From the NCBI RefSeq assembly GCF_004354365.1, contig NZ_SJCY01000014.1:1-64000 (forward strand): DNA of 64,000 nt, in the 5' to 3' direction. Positions 1 to 8,548 of this stretch are shown piece after piece (within the stretch, counting starts at the first letter, position 1; every line of letters begins with the position of its first letter). The notes below the pieces were generated by a model, which had not been told where the DNA came from, searched no databases, and saw nothing but the letters and a program-made list of their open reading frames with translations. The translations under genes and the position numbers were made by a program. The DNA is from Pedobacter changchengzhani. Its GTDB lineage: Bacteria; Bacteroidota; Bacteroidia; Sphingobacteriales; Sphingobacteriaceae.

Positions 1-162
1 ATAAAAAGAGGAACCCCATATCTTGCAGAGATGATTGCATAAAAGAAATTCAGAGGGCATATCTAAAATAATGCTTCTCAAAAAATAATTGCCTTTTTTC
101 TTGTAAAAACCATAGAATACAGGTTTAAATAACTCGGGTAAACCTCTATAACTCCCAAAAGC

Positions 163-328
163 GTTCAGTTTTTGGCTAAAGCCTATTTCATGTTCAATAT
201 CATAGCCCTTGGCTGAAGCCAAGGGCTATGAATTTGTTATCGCAAAAGCTTTCAACTGTTCAGTTTTTGGCTAAAGCCTATTTCATGTTCAATATTATCC
301 CTTGGCTGAAGCCAAGGGCTACGAATTT
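163..328. repeat. REP-like module, two tandem copies
   Basis: Two direct copies of a roughly 72-bp block lie at 163-235 and 258-328, a period of 95 bp. Each copy holds a small palindrome (GGCTAAAGCC) and a larger one (CCCTTGGCTGAAGCCAAGGG, at 205-224 in the first copy). The second copy lacks two bases before the larger palindrome. The layout, two palindromes per module with a period near 92-95 bp, matches the palindromes around the transposase gene at 54.1 kb, so I read it as a REP-type element moved by such a transposase. The rest of 1-162 shows nothing I recognise. Confidence 0.7.
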
Positions 329-340
329 ATGATTGTCGTT

Positions 341-1075
341 TTATTTTCCACCAACATTTACCACAACACCTATTGTAAAAATAGAATTTCCCGCAGTTAA
401 ATAATCTCTACTTTTTAACCCGAAATTACTACTTGTTGTATATTGCAGTTGGATAACTTTACTCAATTGCATGCGGGTAAAAAATATAGGTTCGAAAAAA
501 ATATTATTTTCTTTTGGTTGTACAACGTTATTTATAAAAAATCGATCCATATTTACTTTACTTATTCTTAACGCCGTACCGTAATTTAATGGAAAATTAG
601 TTCCAAAAATCCTAAAGTTACTTTTCCTTTTCGAACTATAATTTACCTGTAAATACGCCCTACGGTAGTCAACTTTCTGCAATTGTGTGTTAATTAGTAG
701 GTCATCTTTATAATCTCTAAAAGTAATGTTGCTGTAGCCCTTGCCTACACCACCGTAAACTTCAATTATTCTGTTGTCATCAGGCCCGAAAGTGTTAAAA
801 TAACCGCCTCCAATTTCAAATAATTTATGGTTAAAATCTTTTGCTTTTCTTTTATTATCCATTGCGGCACCACTAAAAAGTAAAGCAAAATGATCAGAAA
901 CAGCATAGGCACCGTTAATACTGGTGTTTCCTTTTAACGATATATGCCCGCCACCACTAAATTCGCCCTGTTTACTTAACATTGGTGTATTGGGTACATT
1001 TGGCATGTAAACGGATGAGCAACCAGTAATAAAAATTATTGAAAATGCTAAAATTGAAAATAAGTATTTATTCAT
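341..1075 (-). CDS. Putative outer-membrane-associated lipoprotein, unknown function
   Basis: A 244-residue protein. Residues 1-19 form a lipoprotein signal ending in a lipobox-like FITGC, with the lipidated Cys at 19. The rest alternates short polar and aromatic stretches with Gly-rich turns (for example GGGHISLKG near residue 42 and GGVGKGY near 110), which suggests a small beta-barrel or beta-sandwich at the outer membrane. I recognise no named family. It stands alone, with REP-like repeats directly downstream and the pseudouridine synthase gene upstream in the same direction at a 39-bp gap, so the two could be co-transcribed. Confidence 0.75.
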   Translation of the reverse strand: MNKYLFSILAFSIIFITGCSSVYMPNVPNTPMLSKQGEFSGGGHISLKGNTSINGAYAVSDHFALLFSGAAMDNKRKAKDFNHKLFEIGGGYFNTFGPDDNRIIEVYGGVGKGYSNITFRDYKDDLLINTQLQKVDYRRAYLQVNYSSKRKSNFRIFGTNFPLNYGTALRISKVNMDRFFINNVVQPKENNIFFEPIFFTRMQLSKVIQLQYTTSSNFGLKSRDYLTAGNSIFTIGVVVNVGGK

Positions 1076-1114
1076 AGATGTTTTAATAAACAGATTTAAA
1101 TGGGAAAAATTGTG

Positions 1115-1798
1115 CTACAAATCCATATTCATAAATTGCATAACCCTTTTAAATTCTTGATGAAGACTTGCTTTAATGTAAATTTTCTGATTTGTTATTG
1201 GATGAACAAAAGTTAATTCAGATGCATGGAGCAACATTGTGGTCATATCCCATTGTTCCTTAAAAAACTTATTTTGCTTATTACAACCGTGTGTTCTATC
1301 GCCAATAATTGGGTGTAAAATATGGCTAAAGTGCCTCCTAAGCTGATGCATACGTCCGGTTGTTGGTTTCGCTTCTACTAATGAATACCTCGACGTAGAA
1401 AACTTGCCAAACGGAACATCAATTTCTGCTCGTTGTAAGGTTTTAAAATGTGTAAATGAATCTTGGAGGGTTCCATTTTCTTTCGCCAACGGATAATCGA
1501 TATCCATTTCATCGGCTGTAAAACCACGTAAAATTGATAAATATTTTTTATCAGTTTCTCCATTCATAAACTGCTGTTGCATACCAATTTCAGTAGGCTT
1601 ATCGAAAGCAAATAATAAGATACCACTTGTCTTTCTATCTAGCCTATGCACCGGACTTACGTGCTTACCAACCTGGTCTCTGAGCATCTGCAAAGCAAAC
1701 TCGGTAGCATCTCGAGCAATCGATGATTGATGAACCAACAAACCGTGTGGCTTATTAATCGCAATTAAATTTTCGTCTTGATAAATTATCTCCAACAT
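1115..1798 (-). CDS. RluA-family pseudouridine synthase (TruC-like)
   Basis: A 227-residue RNA pseudouridine synthase that isomerises uridine in tRNA or rRNA. The catalytic motif HRLDRKTSG occupies residues 51-59, with Asp54 as the expected nucleophile. The N-terminus opens directly with the catalytic domain (EIIYQDENLIAINKPHG), so there is no S4 domain. Its length and the late TTGRMHQLRRHF motif fit the TruC/RluC-like branch that modifies tRNA position 65, but the substrate cannot be fixed from motifs alone. Confidence 0.88.
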   Translation of the reverse strand: MLEIIYQDENLIAINKPHGLLVHQSSIARDATEFALQMLRDQVGKHVSPVHRLDRKTSGILLFAFDKPTEIGMQQQFMNGETDKKYLSILRGFTADEMDIDYPLAKENGTLQDSFTHFKTLQRAEIDVPFGKFSTSRYSLVEAKPTTGRMHQLRRHFSHILHPIIGDRTHGCNKQNKFFKEQWDMTTMLLHASELTFVHPITNQKIYIKASLHQEFKRVMQFMNMDL

Positions 1799-1825
1799 TT
1801 TGGCGAAGATAAGAATTGTAGGTTT

Positions 1826-2126
1826 TTAATTGGCGACTTTTATTTTATACTTCTGAGTATCTCTTAAAATGACGGGAAAAAGTATCAACGTTGTTAAAAG
1901 CCAGACAACATAAACTTGCAATATTTGATTATTTACCACCAGAAAAGCGGTAAGTGATGCATATACGCACCAATCATTGTTTGTTATCGTCGAGTTGCAA
2001 TTGAGATAAGCCAAACGGTTGTAATAAAAGCATACAAGCTCCAATTGCGATACCAATGATGGCGAGCGTTTTCCAATTTTGAAATGGAAATGGATAAGGT
2101 TGTTTTAGAAAATTGATTATTTTCAT
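1826..2126 (-). pseudogene. Remnant of a membrane-anchored regulator gene, disrupted
   Basis: A 50-codon reading frame begins at 2126, one base after the stop of the deacetylase gene. Its product starts MKIINFLKQPYPF and has a membrane helix followed by LLQPFGLSQL. This resembles the N-terminal membrane region of Bacteroidota LytTR-type regulators. It stops at 1974. A second frame then encodes a hydrophobic stretch (ILQVYVVWLLTTLILFP) that ends at 1826. No LytTR DNA-binding domain is left. I read it as an internally deleted and frameshifted remnant. The two pieces could instead come from different genes. This accounts for most of the gap between 1799 and 2127. Confidence 0.4.
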
Positions 2127-2127
2127 T

Positions 2128-3030
2128 TTAGGTAAATAAATCAAAAGCCACACGATATGTATTGCAATGGGCATCAACAATATCTTTAATATCAGCAGAA
2201 TATCCACCGCCCATACTCACCTGAACAGGGATATTCAAATCTTTGCACTTCTTCAAAACCATCAAATCTCTTTCTCTACAAGCGCTTTTACTTAAAGATA
2301 GCTTTCCCAATTTATCTGTTGCTAAAACATCAACACCCGATAAATAGAAAACAAAATCTGGCTTTGCCTTTTCGAAAGCGAATGATAAATTTTCTGCTAA
2401 TAAACTTAAATATTCATTATCGGCTACGCCATCATTTAAAGGAATATCCAAATCAGACTTCTCTTTCCTGAAAGGGAAATTTTTATCGCCATGCATAGAA
2501 AAGGTAAATACATTCGGTTCATTTTTAAAAATTTCGGCCGTTCCGTTTCCTTGATGAACATCTAGATCTATAATTAAGATTCGAGTTACTATCTTTCTGT
2601 TTAATAAATAGTTGGCTGTTATAGCTTGATCATTTAATAAACAGAAGCCTTCTCCCCAATTACTGCCAGAATGATGCGTGCCACCAGCAATGTTAAATGC
2701 AATTCCATCATTTAATGCAAATAATGCAGCATCGATTGTACCCTGTGTAATGCGCAACTCCCGCTCAATTAATTGTTGAGATAAAGGGAAACCAATGCGT
2801 CGCTGTTCTTTTACTGGCAAAGTTAAATCTCTTAATTGAAGCCAGTACGCTTCAACGTGGGTAACAAGAATGATATCTTCAGTAACAGGTTCTGGAGAAA
2901 ATAAATTTTTAGGCTCGATAGTGCCCTCATGTAGAAGTTGGCCAGGAATCAGTTCGTATTTCAACATCGGAAAGCGATGACCTTCTGGCAATGGATGTGC
3001 ATAAATTGGATGATAGGCAACCTTAATCAT
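2128..3030 (-). CDS. Histone-deacetylase-superfamily amidohydrolase
   Basis: A 300-residue class II HDAC-like, Zn-dependent deacetylase (AcuC/acetylpolyamine-amidohydrolase superfamily). Metal and catalytic motifs are present: GGTHH at 116-120 (the His pair of the charge relay), DLDVHQGNG at 155-163 (Zn ligands Asp and His), and SGVDVLATDKLG near 240 (third Zn ligand). The natural substrate is unknown; family members deacetylate polyamines, acetyl-lysine or small amides. Its start overlaps the 3' end of the kynureninase gene by 8 bp, so it is probably translationally coupled and functionally related to tryptophan or kynurenine breakdown. Confidence 0.88.
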   Translation of the reverse strand: MIKVAYHPIYAHPLPEGHRFPMLKYELIPGQLLHEGTIEPKNLFSPEPVTEDIILVTHVEAYWLQLRDLTLPVKEQRRIGFPLSQQLIERELRITQGTIDAALFALNDGIAFNIAGGTHHSGSNWGEGFCLLNDQAITANYLLNRKIVTRILIIDLDVHQGNGTAEIFKNEPNVFTFSMHGDKNFPFRKEKSDLDIPLNDGVADNEYLSLLAENLSFAFEKAKPDFVFYLSGVDVLATDKLGKLSLSKSACRERDLMVLKKCKDLNIPVQVSMGGGYSADIKDIVDAHCNTYRVAFDLFT

Positions 3031-4321
3031 TATTGGGAGCTAAAATTACTTTACTAATATTAAGCAGTGCGACTCCTGTTAGATAAATATCTTCAAATGA
3101 ATTGTACAACGGTACAGGAGAAAATCGAATTACATCAGGTTCCCGCCAATCGCCCAAAATGTGTTTTGCCACCAATTCATCGAAAATTTCTTTGCCTTTT
3201 TCCTTTGCTATGATCGATAATTGCGCACCGCGTTCGGCTGGATTTGCTGGTGTAATAATTCTGTATTGCGTAAATCCTATTGATTTATTTACCTCATTTA
3301 TAATAAATTCTAAATAACCAGTTAAAGCAATACTTTTTATTCTAAGCGGTTCTAAATTGTCTGCCTCTGCAAAAATTTTAAGGGCTGCATGGTAAATCGC
3401 CATTGGCAAAACTTGCGTACAACTAACCTGCCAACCATCGGCGCCAGCTTCGGGTACAAAACCTTTATCCATTTTGAATCTAGAATTTTCATTGTATCCC
3501 CACCAACCAGCAAAACGGTTTAATTTCGAGGCGAAATGTTTCTCGTGGACAAAAATAGCACTTATCCCGCCAGGACCGCCGTTTTGATATTTATAGGAGC
3601 ACCAACAGGCAAAATCTACATTCCAGTCGTGTAATTTCATGGGCACATTGCCCGCTGCATGTGCCAAATCAAAACCAACAATGGCACCAACTTCATGTCC
3701 GGCTTTTGTAATCGCTTCCATATCGAACCATTGTCCGGTAAAATAATTGATGCCACCAAAAAGCACCAAAGCAATTTCATCTCCGTTTTCTTTGATTTTA
3801 GCCACAATATCTTCAGTCCGAAGTGTTGATTCGCCTTCACGTGGAAAAACCTCTATAATCGCTTCGTTTGGCTCGAAACCATGATGTATGATCTGGCTTT
3901 CTATCGCATATTGATCTGAAGGAAACGCGCCAGCTTCCATAATAATTTTAGATCGTTTAGACGTAGGACGGTAAAAGCTGACCATTAAGAGGTGTAGATT
4001 TACCGTCAAAGTATTCATCGGACAAACCTCCACTTCAAAAGCCCCAACCAAAGGCGCTAATAATCTTTTGATTTCTTTGTGGTAGAACATCCATGGCTCA
4101 TCTCCATGAAACCAGCCTTCTACCGCGAGATTTGCCCAACGATCTAATTGCAAATTTGTAACCTCTTTAGTAACTTTAGGTTGAAGTCCTAATGAATTAC
4201 CGCATAGGTATATATAATCCTTACCCATGCGATTTGGAAATAGAAATTTCTTTCTAAAATCCTTTAAAGGATCTTCCCTATCTAAGCGGTTAGCAAAGGT
4301 TAAAGTGTTTTCAAAAATCAT
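3023..4321 (-). CDS. Kynureninase
   Basis: A PLP-dependent hydrolase that cleaves kynurenine or 3-hydroxykynurenine to (3-hydroxy)anthranilate plus alanine. The product has 432 residues from the ATG at 4321, the usual family size. The PLP-lysine region reads CWCSYKYQNGGPGG, preceded by the Asp of GFDLAHAAGN. A longer in-frame extension upstream would run through the terminator hairpin at 4335-4366 of the preceding gene, which is why I place the start at MIFENTL. It overlaps the downstream deacetylase gene by 8 bp. No dioxygenase, formamidase or monooxygenase gene of the pathway is nearby. Confidence 0.93.
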   Translation of the reverse strand: MIFENTLTFANRLDREDPLKDFRKKFLFPNRMGKDYIYLCGNSLGLQPKVTKEVTNLQLDRWANLAVEGWFHGDEPWMFYHKEIKRLLAPLVGAFEVEVCPMNTLTVNLHLLMVSFYRPTSKRSKIIMEAGAFPSDQYAIESQIIHHGFEPNEAIIEVFPREGESTLRTEDIVAKIKENGDEIALVLFGGINYFTGQWFDMEAITKAGHEVGAIVGFDLAHAAGNVPMKLHDWNVDFACWCSYKYQNGGPGGISAIFVHEKHFASKLNRFAGWWGYNENSRFKMDKGFVPEAGADGWQVSCTQVLPMAIYHAALKIFAEADNLEPLRIKSIALTGYLEFIINEVNKSIGFTQYRIITPANPAERGAQLSIIAKEKGKEIFDELVAKHILGDWREPDVIRFSPVPLYNSFEDIYLTGVALLNISKVILAPNND

Positions 4322-4334
4322 TATTGTAATAATA

Positions 4335-4366
4335 CAAAAAAAGCAGGTATTGTTTCCAAACCTGCT
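4335..4366 (-). terminator. Rho-independent terminator after the PPOX-fold gene
   Basis: On the minus strand the stem arms AGCAGGT (4360-4366 read in reverse) and ACCTGCT (4342-4348) enclose an 11-base loop and are followed by TTTTTTGTATT. It lies just after the gene ending at 4390 and before the kynureninase ATG. Confidence 0.8.
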
Positions 4367-4389
4367 CAAAATATGATGTTAATTTTATT

Positions 4390-4878
4390 TTAAAAACTCA
4401 TGGTGTCGTGCTTACCTAAATCTGGCGTTGACCCCGTCACTAAAGCCTTCAAAGTGCTGAATAGAACCACAATTTTTGATGACGATGAATCCCAGTATTC
4501 AGCAGTATGCGGAACCACTTTAATCAAAATCAGTCGTGGATCGTCTATCCCATCAGGAAACCACGCTTTAATAAATGGCGAAAAATACGACTCTTTCCTA
4601 ACCCGATCATCTACCAATTCGGCATCGCCCTTAACTGTTAAATAGGTGTTTTTTGATGGATCGCTATATACCAATAAAACCGAATTGTCTTTAGATACCT
4701 CTTTCGATTTTAAAGAATACTCATTCGTAAAAAACCAAATTGTGCCATCATCTTCAATTTTAGCAGTACCCATCGGTCGGCTTCCAAATTCATCTTTAGT
4801 AGAAAAGGTGGTAAACATGCAAATTCTTACACTTTCTGCCATTTCTTTTAAAATGGATATATTTTTTTCGTTTTTCAT
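4390..4878 (-). CDS. Pyridoxamine 5'-phosphate oxidase-fold (general stress 26-like) protein
   Basis: A 162-residue split-barrel flavin/FMN-type protein. The features are an N-terminal helix, then RPMGTAKIEDDGTIWFFTN, then VLLVYSDPSKNTYLTVKGDAEL and the WFPDGIDDPRLILIKV segment, in the order seen in the general stress protein 26 / PPOX-like branch. Members bind FMN or F420-type cofactors and are induced by stress, but their substrates are mostly unknown. The gene is monocistronic with its own strong terminator. Confidence 0.85.
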   Translation of the reverse strand: MKNEKNISILKEMAESVRICMFTTFSTKDEFGSRPMGTAKIEDDGTIWFFTNEYSLKSKEVSKDNSVLLVYSDPSKNTYLTVKGDAELVDDRVRKESYFSPFIKAWFPDGIDDPRLILIKVVPHTAEYWDSSSSKIVVLFSTLKALVTGSTPDLGKHDTMSF

Positions 4879-5035
4879 GCGCTATGTTTTTTAATTCAAA
4901 ACATCCACCGTAGAAAAATGTTTCAACTAACTAATTAAACGTAGTTCTCAAATAAAAATTTTGGTGTAATAAAATGAAATTTCAATTAGCAAAAGAGCAC
5001 AAAAACCCGCCCAAAGCCCGTTGTAATTATATAAA

Positions 5036-5515
5036 CTATTTATTTAGTAAAATAGCTATAACTTGCGCTAAGTAAGTATTATCAATCTCATCGAAATGGT
5101 TTAGAAACTCACTATCAACATCTAAAACACCAATTACTTCACCATCTTTAATTAGAGGCAAAACTATTTCCGATTTCGATGCCGAGGCACATGCAATATG
5201 ACCAGAAAACTCGTCAACGTTGGGCACGATTAAAGTTTTTTCTTGTGCCCATGAAGCGCCACAAACACCTTTTCCTTTATGAATACGCGTGCAGGCAACA
5301 GGACCTTGAAAAGGCCCTAACACCAATTGCTCGTTTTTAACCAAATAAAAACCCACCCAAAACCAGTTGAACTGTTCTTTTAAGGCAGCCGAAACGTTGG
5401 CTAAGTTTGCTATAAAATCATCTTCACCATGTAACAAGCCTTCAATTTGGGGAATTAAAGTTTCGTACTGTTCCGCTTTAGTCGCGGTTCTGTTAATAGT
5501 TAAATCTTCTGCCAT
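5036..5515 (-). CDS. Free methionine-(R)-sulfoxide reductase (GAF domain)
   Basis: A 159-residue single GAF domain that reduces free Met-R-sulfoxide using redox cysteines. Cys75, Cys85 and Cys109 are spaced 10 and 24 residues apart, the same spacing as Cys84/94/118 of the E. coli enzyme, within GPVACTRIHKGKGVCGASW and HIACASASKSEIV. This makes it a catalytically complete fRMsr rather than a signalling GAF domain. It is transcribed alone, divergent from the S46 peptidase gene. Confidence 0.93.
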   Translation of the reverse strand: MAEDLTINRTATKAEQYETLIPQIEGLLHGEDDFIANLANVSAALKEQFNWFWVGFYLVKNEQLVLGPFQGPVACTRIHKGKGVCGASWAQEKTLIVPNVDEFSGHIACASASKSEIVLPLIKDGEVIGVLDVDSEFLNHFDEIDNTYLAQVIAILLNK

Positions 5516-5674
5516 TTGTAAATTTTTTTATTGAATATTATAACAACAAAGTTAACTGCTTTAGAATTTGCTTGCTTATTATCGTAAAAACTTTACAGAC
5601 TTAAAACATTTATGGTTTTTTAAGCCTGACTAAAATACTTAATTTTGAACTTTAAATACCATACTTATACACAC

Positions 5675-7843
5675 ATGAATAAGAAAACCTTAATCTTTAC
5701 TTTATTACTTTGCTTAGGCATTATTCAGCTTGCTTATACCCCGCCAGAAGAAGGTATGTTTCCACTTAGTGAGATTCATAAATTAGATCTTAAAAAGGCA
5801 GGATTAAAAATTGATCAAAATGAAATTTACAATCCTGGTGCACCAAGTTTGGTTGATGCTTTGGTTAATGTTGGTGGCTGTACAGGTTCTTTCATCTCTA
5901 ATGAGGGATTGATTATTACCAACCACCACTGTGCATTTAGTGCTGTACAGTTGGCAAGCACGCCCGAAAATGATTACCTAACCAATGGTTTTGTTGCAAA
6001 TAAACGTGAACTAGAAATTGAGGCAAAAGGACTAACCTGCCGTATAACTGATAGTTATGAGGATGTATCGGATAAGGTATTGGGTGCGGTTGCACAAATT
6101 ACCGATCCAGCATCTCGAATTTCTGTTATAAACGCTGCAATGAAAAATATCGCTGCAGATGCTGAAAAAAGCGACCCTAGTATCAAAGCAGAAGTATCAG
6201 AAATGTTCATCGGTAAAAGCTACGTGCTATTTAAATATAAAACCATAACAGATGTGCGATTGGTTTATGTGCCGAGTAGAAATATTGGAGAGTTTGGTGG
6301 CGAAACCGACAATTGGGTTTGGCCACGTCATACTGGTGATTTCTCTTTTATGCGTGCGTATGTATCGCCAGATGGAAAACCTGCGAAATATGCCAAAGAA
6401 AATGTGCCCTATAAACCCAAAAAGTTTTTAAAGGTAAATCCAAAAGGCACTAACGAAGAAGATTTTGTGTTCATATTGGGCTATCCGGGAAGAACATTTC
6501 GCCACCGCCCAGCTGCGTATATAGAATATCAGCAAAATTATTTACTTCCCTATACATCAGAACTTTACGATTTCCAAAATACAACAATGGAAAACGTAGG
6601 GAAGAAAGATAAAGCTACCGAGCTGAAACTTGCCACTCGAATTAAAAGAAATGCAAACGTAATGAAAAACTACCGTGGCAAATTGAAAGGTTTGAAAGGG
6701 ATTGATTTGGTAAATCAAAAAAAGCAGGAAGATGCAGCTATGGCTACTTTCATTAACAACGATGTTGATTTAAAAGCGCAATATGGCAATTTAATGAGCG
6801 ATATTGACAACACCTACCGGATTATTAACGGAGATGCCAATCGTGATTTATGGTTAAATCAAATATATAATTCTACTAACTTATTGGTTATCGCCCGAAA
6901 CATCAACAGTTTCAAAAACGCTCTCGATTTGCAACCTGCAGATCAAAAACAAAGCTTTTTTGATAACAATGTTGCTTCGGTAAAAAATGTTTTGAAAAAC
7001 AGTTATTCATCTTACGATATTGATGTTGACAAAAAGATTTTGAAAAAGATGATGAACGACGCAGCGGTTTTTAGGCCAAATGAGCGCGTAAATGCAGTGG
7101 ATAAAATCACCAGCAAAGGATCTGACAATGAAAGCTTAATAAGCTCATTTGTTGCTGATGTTTTTGAATTGACGAAATTGAAAGACGAAAATTATGTAAT
7201 GAATAATTTGCTAAAATCACCAAAAATATTAGCTAGTTATAACGATGGACTGTTGGTTTTGGAAGGAGGCATAAGTAAGCAACTTGCAGATTTGAAACCC
7301 GAAAAGGATAGACGAGATGGTTTGGTAAACAAACTAATGGGCGATTACGTAACGGTTAAGGAGAAATTCCTCAAAAAAGATTTCATTCCTGATGCGAACA
7401 GCACACTGCGCTTAACTTATGGCTATGTGCGGGGTTATTCGCCCGCAGATGCAAGCTATATGCATCCGTACACCACAATAAAAGGTATATTGGAAAAAGG
7501 CGCAACAGGAAATCCCGAGTATGTTTATCCCCCAGTAATCAAAACCCTTTGGGGCGCAAAAGATTTTGGTGATTTTGCCAAAGATGACTTGAAGGACGTA
7601 CCGGTTGCGTTTTTATACAACACCGATACAACGGGCGGAAACTCTGGCTCCCCAATTATGGATGCCAATGGCGAATTGATTGGCGTTAACTTCGATAGAA
7701 ATTATGAAGCCACTATTAACGATTATGCCTGGAATGAAAGCTACAGCAGATCTATAGGTGTTGATATTCGCTATGTATTGTGGGTGGCTGAAAAAGTAGA
7801 TAAAGCAGATTTTTTGCTAACGGAAATTGGAATAAAAAAGTAA
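5675..7843 (+). CDS. S46 dipeptidyl peptidase, DPP11-type
   Basis: A 722-residue secreted serine dipeptidyl peptidase. I start at the ATG at 5675, which opens a clean signal peptide (MNKKTLIFTLLLCLG); an upstream ATG at 5645 would put ten polar residues in front. The catalytic His85 is in ITNHHC, an Asp near 222 in RHTGDF, and Ser657 in GGNSGSP. Arg675 in NFDRN sits 18 residues after the serine, the same offset as Ser655/Arg673 of Porphyromonas DPP11, where Arg gives specificity for Asp/Glu at P1 (Gly there defines DPP7). So it probably releases acidic dipeptides in the periplasm. A TAATTTTG -7-like box lies at 5640-5647. The stop overlaps the next start (TAATG). Confidence 0.92.
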   Translation: MNKKTLIFTLLLCLGIIQLAYTPPEEGMFPLSEIHKLDLKKAGLKIDQNEIYNPGAPSLVDALVNVGGCTGSFISNEGLIITNHHCAFSAVQLASTPENDYLTNGFVANKRELEIEAKGLTCRITDSYEDVSDKVLGAVAQITDPASRISVINAAMKNIAADAEKSDPSIKAEVSEMFIGKSYVLFKYKTITDVRLVYVPSRNIGEFGGETDNWVWPRHTGDFSFMRAYVSPDGKPAKYAKENVPYKPKKFLKVNPKGTNEEDFVFILGYPGRTFRHRPAAYIEYQQNYLLPYTSELYDFQNTTMENVGKKDKATELKLATRIKRNANVMKNYRGKLKGLKGIDLVNQKKQEDAAMATFINNDVDLKAQYGNLMSDIDNTYRIINGDANRDLWLNQIYNSTNLLVIARNINSFKNALDLQPADQKQSFFDNNVASVKNVLKNSYSSYDIDVDKKILKKMMNDAAVFRPNERVNAVDKITSKGSDNESLISSFVADVFELTKLKDENYVMNNLLKSPKILASYNDGLLVLEGGISKQLADLKPEKDRRDGLVNKLMGDYVTVKEKFLKKDFIPDANSTLRLTYGYVRGYSPADASYMHPYTTIKGILEKGATGNPEYVYPPVIKTLWGAKDFGDFAKDDLKDVPVAFLYNTDTTGGNSGSPIMDANGELIGVNFDRNYEATINDYAWNESYSRSIGVDIRYVLWVAEKVDKADFLLTEIGIKK

Positions 7844-8529
7844 TGATTGTAGCCTTAACAATTACTAAATATCGTACCGCAGCCATCCCCTTTGCATTTA
7901 TGGGGATGGCTATTTTGCGTGTACCGTTGTGGTTAAACAAGAAGTGTAGTTTTTGGAAATTAATGGGAAGTGGCAAAAATGCACAAGTTGATTTGCCTCC
8001 TGATTTTAAACATTGGGGAATCATCACCGCATGGGCTAACGTAGAGGATTGCGATGAATTTTATAAAAATTCGTTTGCAATAAAATGGTTTAAATTCTTT
8101 GCTATTGAAGATTTTACAATATTACTAAACCCTTTAAGTGCGCATGGCTTATGGGAGGGTAAACAACCATTTACCCTTGATAAAAATAGCAATAAAAAAG
8201 ATGGTAGAGTAGCTGTAATTACCCGTGCCGGAATTAGACTAAATAAAGTAAAAGAGTTTAGAGAAAACATTAAACGCGCAGCCGATGCGATGAGAGTTGC
8301 ACCAGGATACATCTTATCTGCGGGTATTGGTGAGTTACCTTTTGTAATGCAGGCCACTTTTTCCATTTGGGAGAGCGCAGAGCTGATGAAAAGTTACGCC
8401 TATAAAAGCCATGATCATGCTGATGTTATTAAGTTAACACGGGAAAGAAAATGGTATAGCGAAGAGCTTTTTGCACGCTTTGAAATAATAAGAAGCGAAG
8501 GAAGCTTGAATGGAATTGAGTTAGATTAA
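7843..8529 (+). CDS. CrtA-like (spheroidene-monooxygenase-family) protein
   Basis: A 228-residue protein with the conserved late segment YKSHDHADVIKLTRERKWYSEELFARF, which I associate with the spheroidene monooxygenase CrtA-like family, and an earlier MGSGKNAQ/HWGIITAW region. In phototrophs CrtA oxygenates carotenoids with heme; in Bacteroidota the family is widespread and its substrate is not settled. It begins inside the stop codon of the S46 peptidase gene, so the two are translationally coupled, though no functional link is evident. Confidence 0.75.
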   Translation: MIVALTITKYRTAAIPFAFMGMAILRVPLWLNKKCSFWKLMGSGKNAQVDLPPDFKHWGIITAWANVEDCDEFYKNSFAIKWFKFFAIEDFTILLNPLSAHGLWEGKQPFTLDKNSNKKDGRVAVITRAGIRLNKVKEFRENIKRAADAMRVAPGYILSAGIGELPFVMQATFSIWESAELMKSYAYKSHDHADVIKLTRERKWYSEELFARFEIIRSEGSLNGIELD

Positions 8530-8548
8530 TAAATTAGAAATACAAAAA

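Noticed and set aside
1..204. Open minus-strand frame running past the left edge (contains GLPELFKPVFYGFYKKK)
   Set aside because: It has no ATG start in frame, begins inside the REP module and resembles no known protein; a fragment cannot be excluded but is not supported.
4322..4369. N-terminal extension of kynureninase
   Set aside because: The extension overlaps the terminator hairpin of the upstream gene and adds a Cys-rich lead absent from the family.
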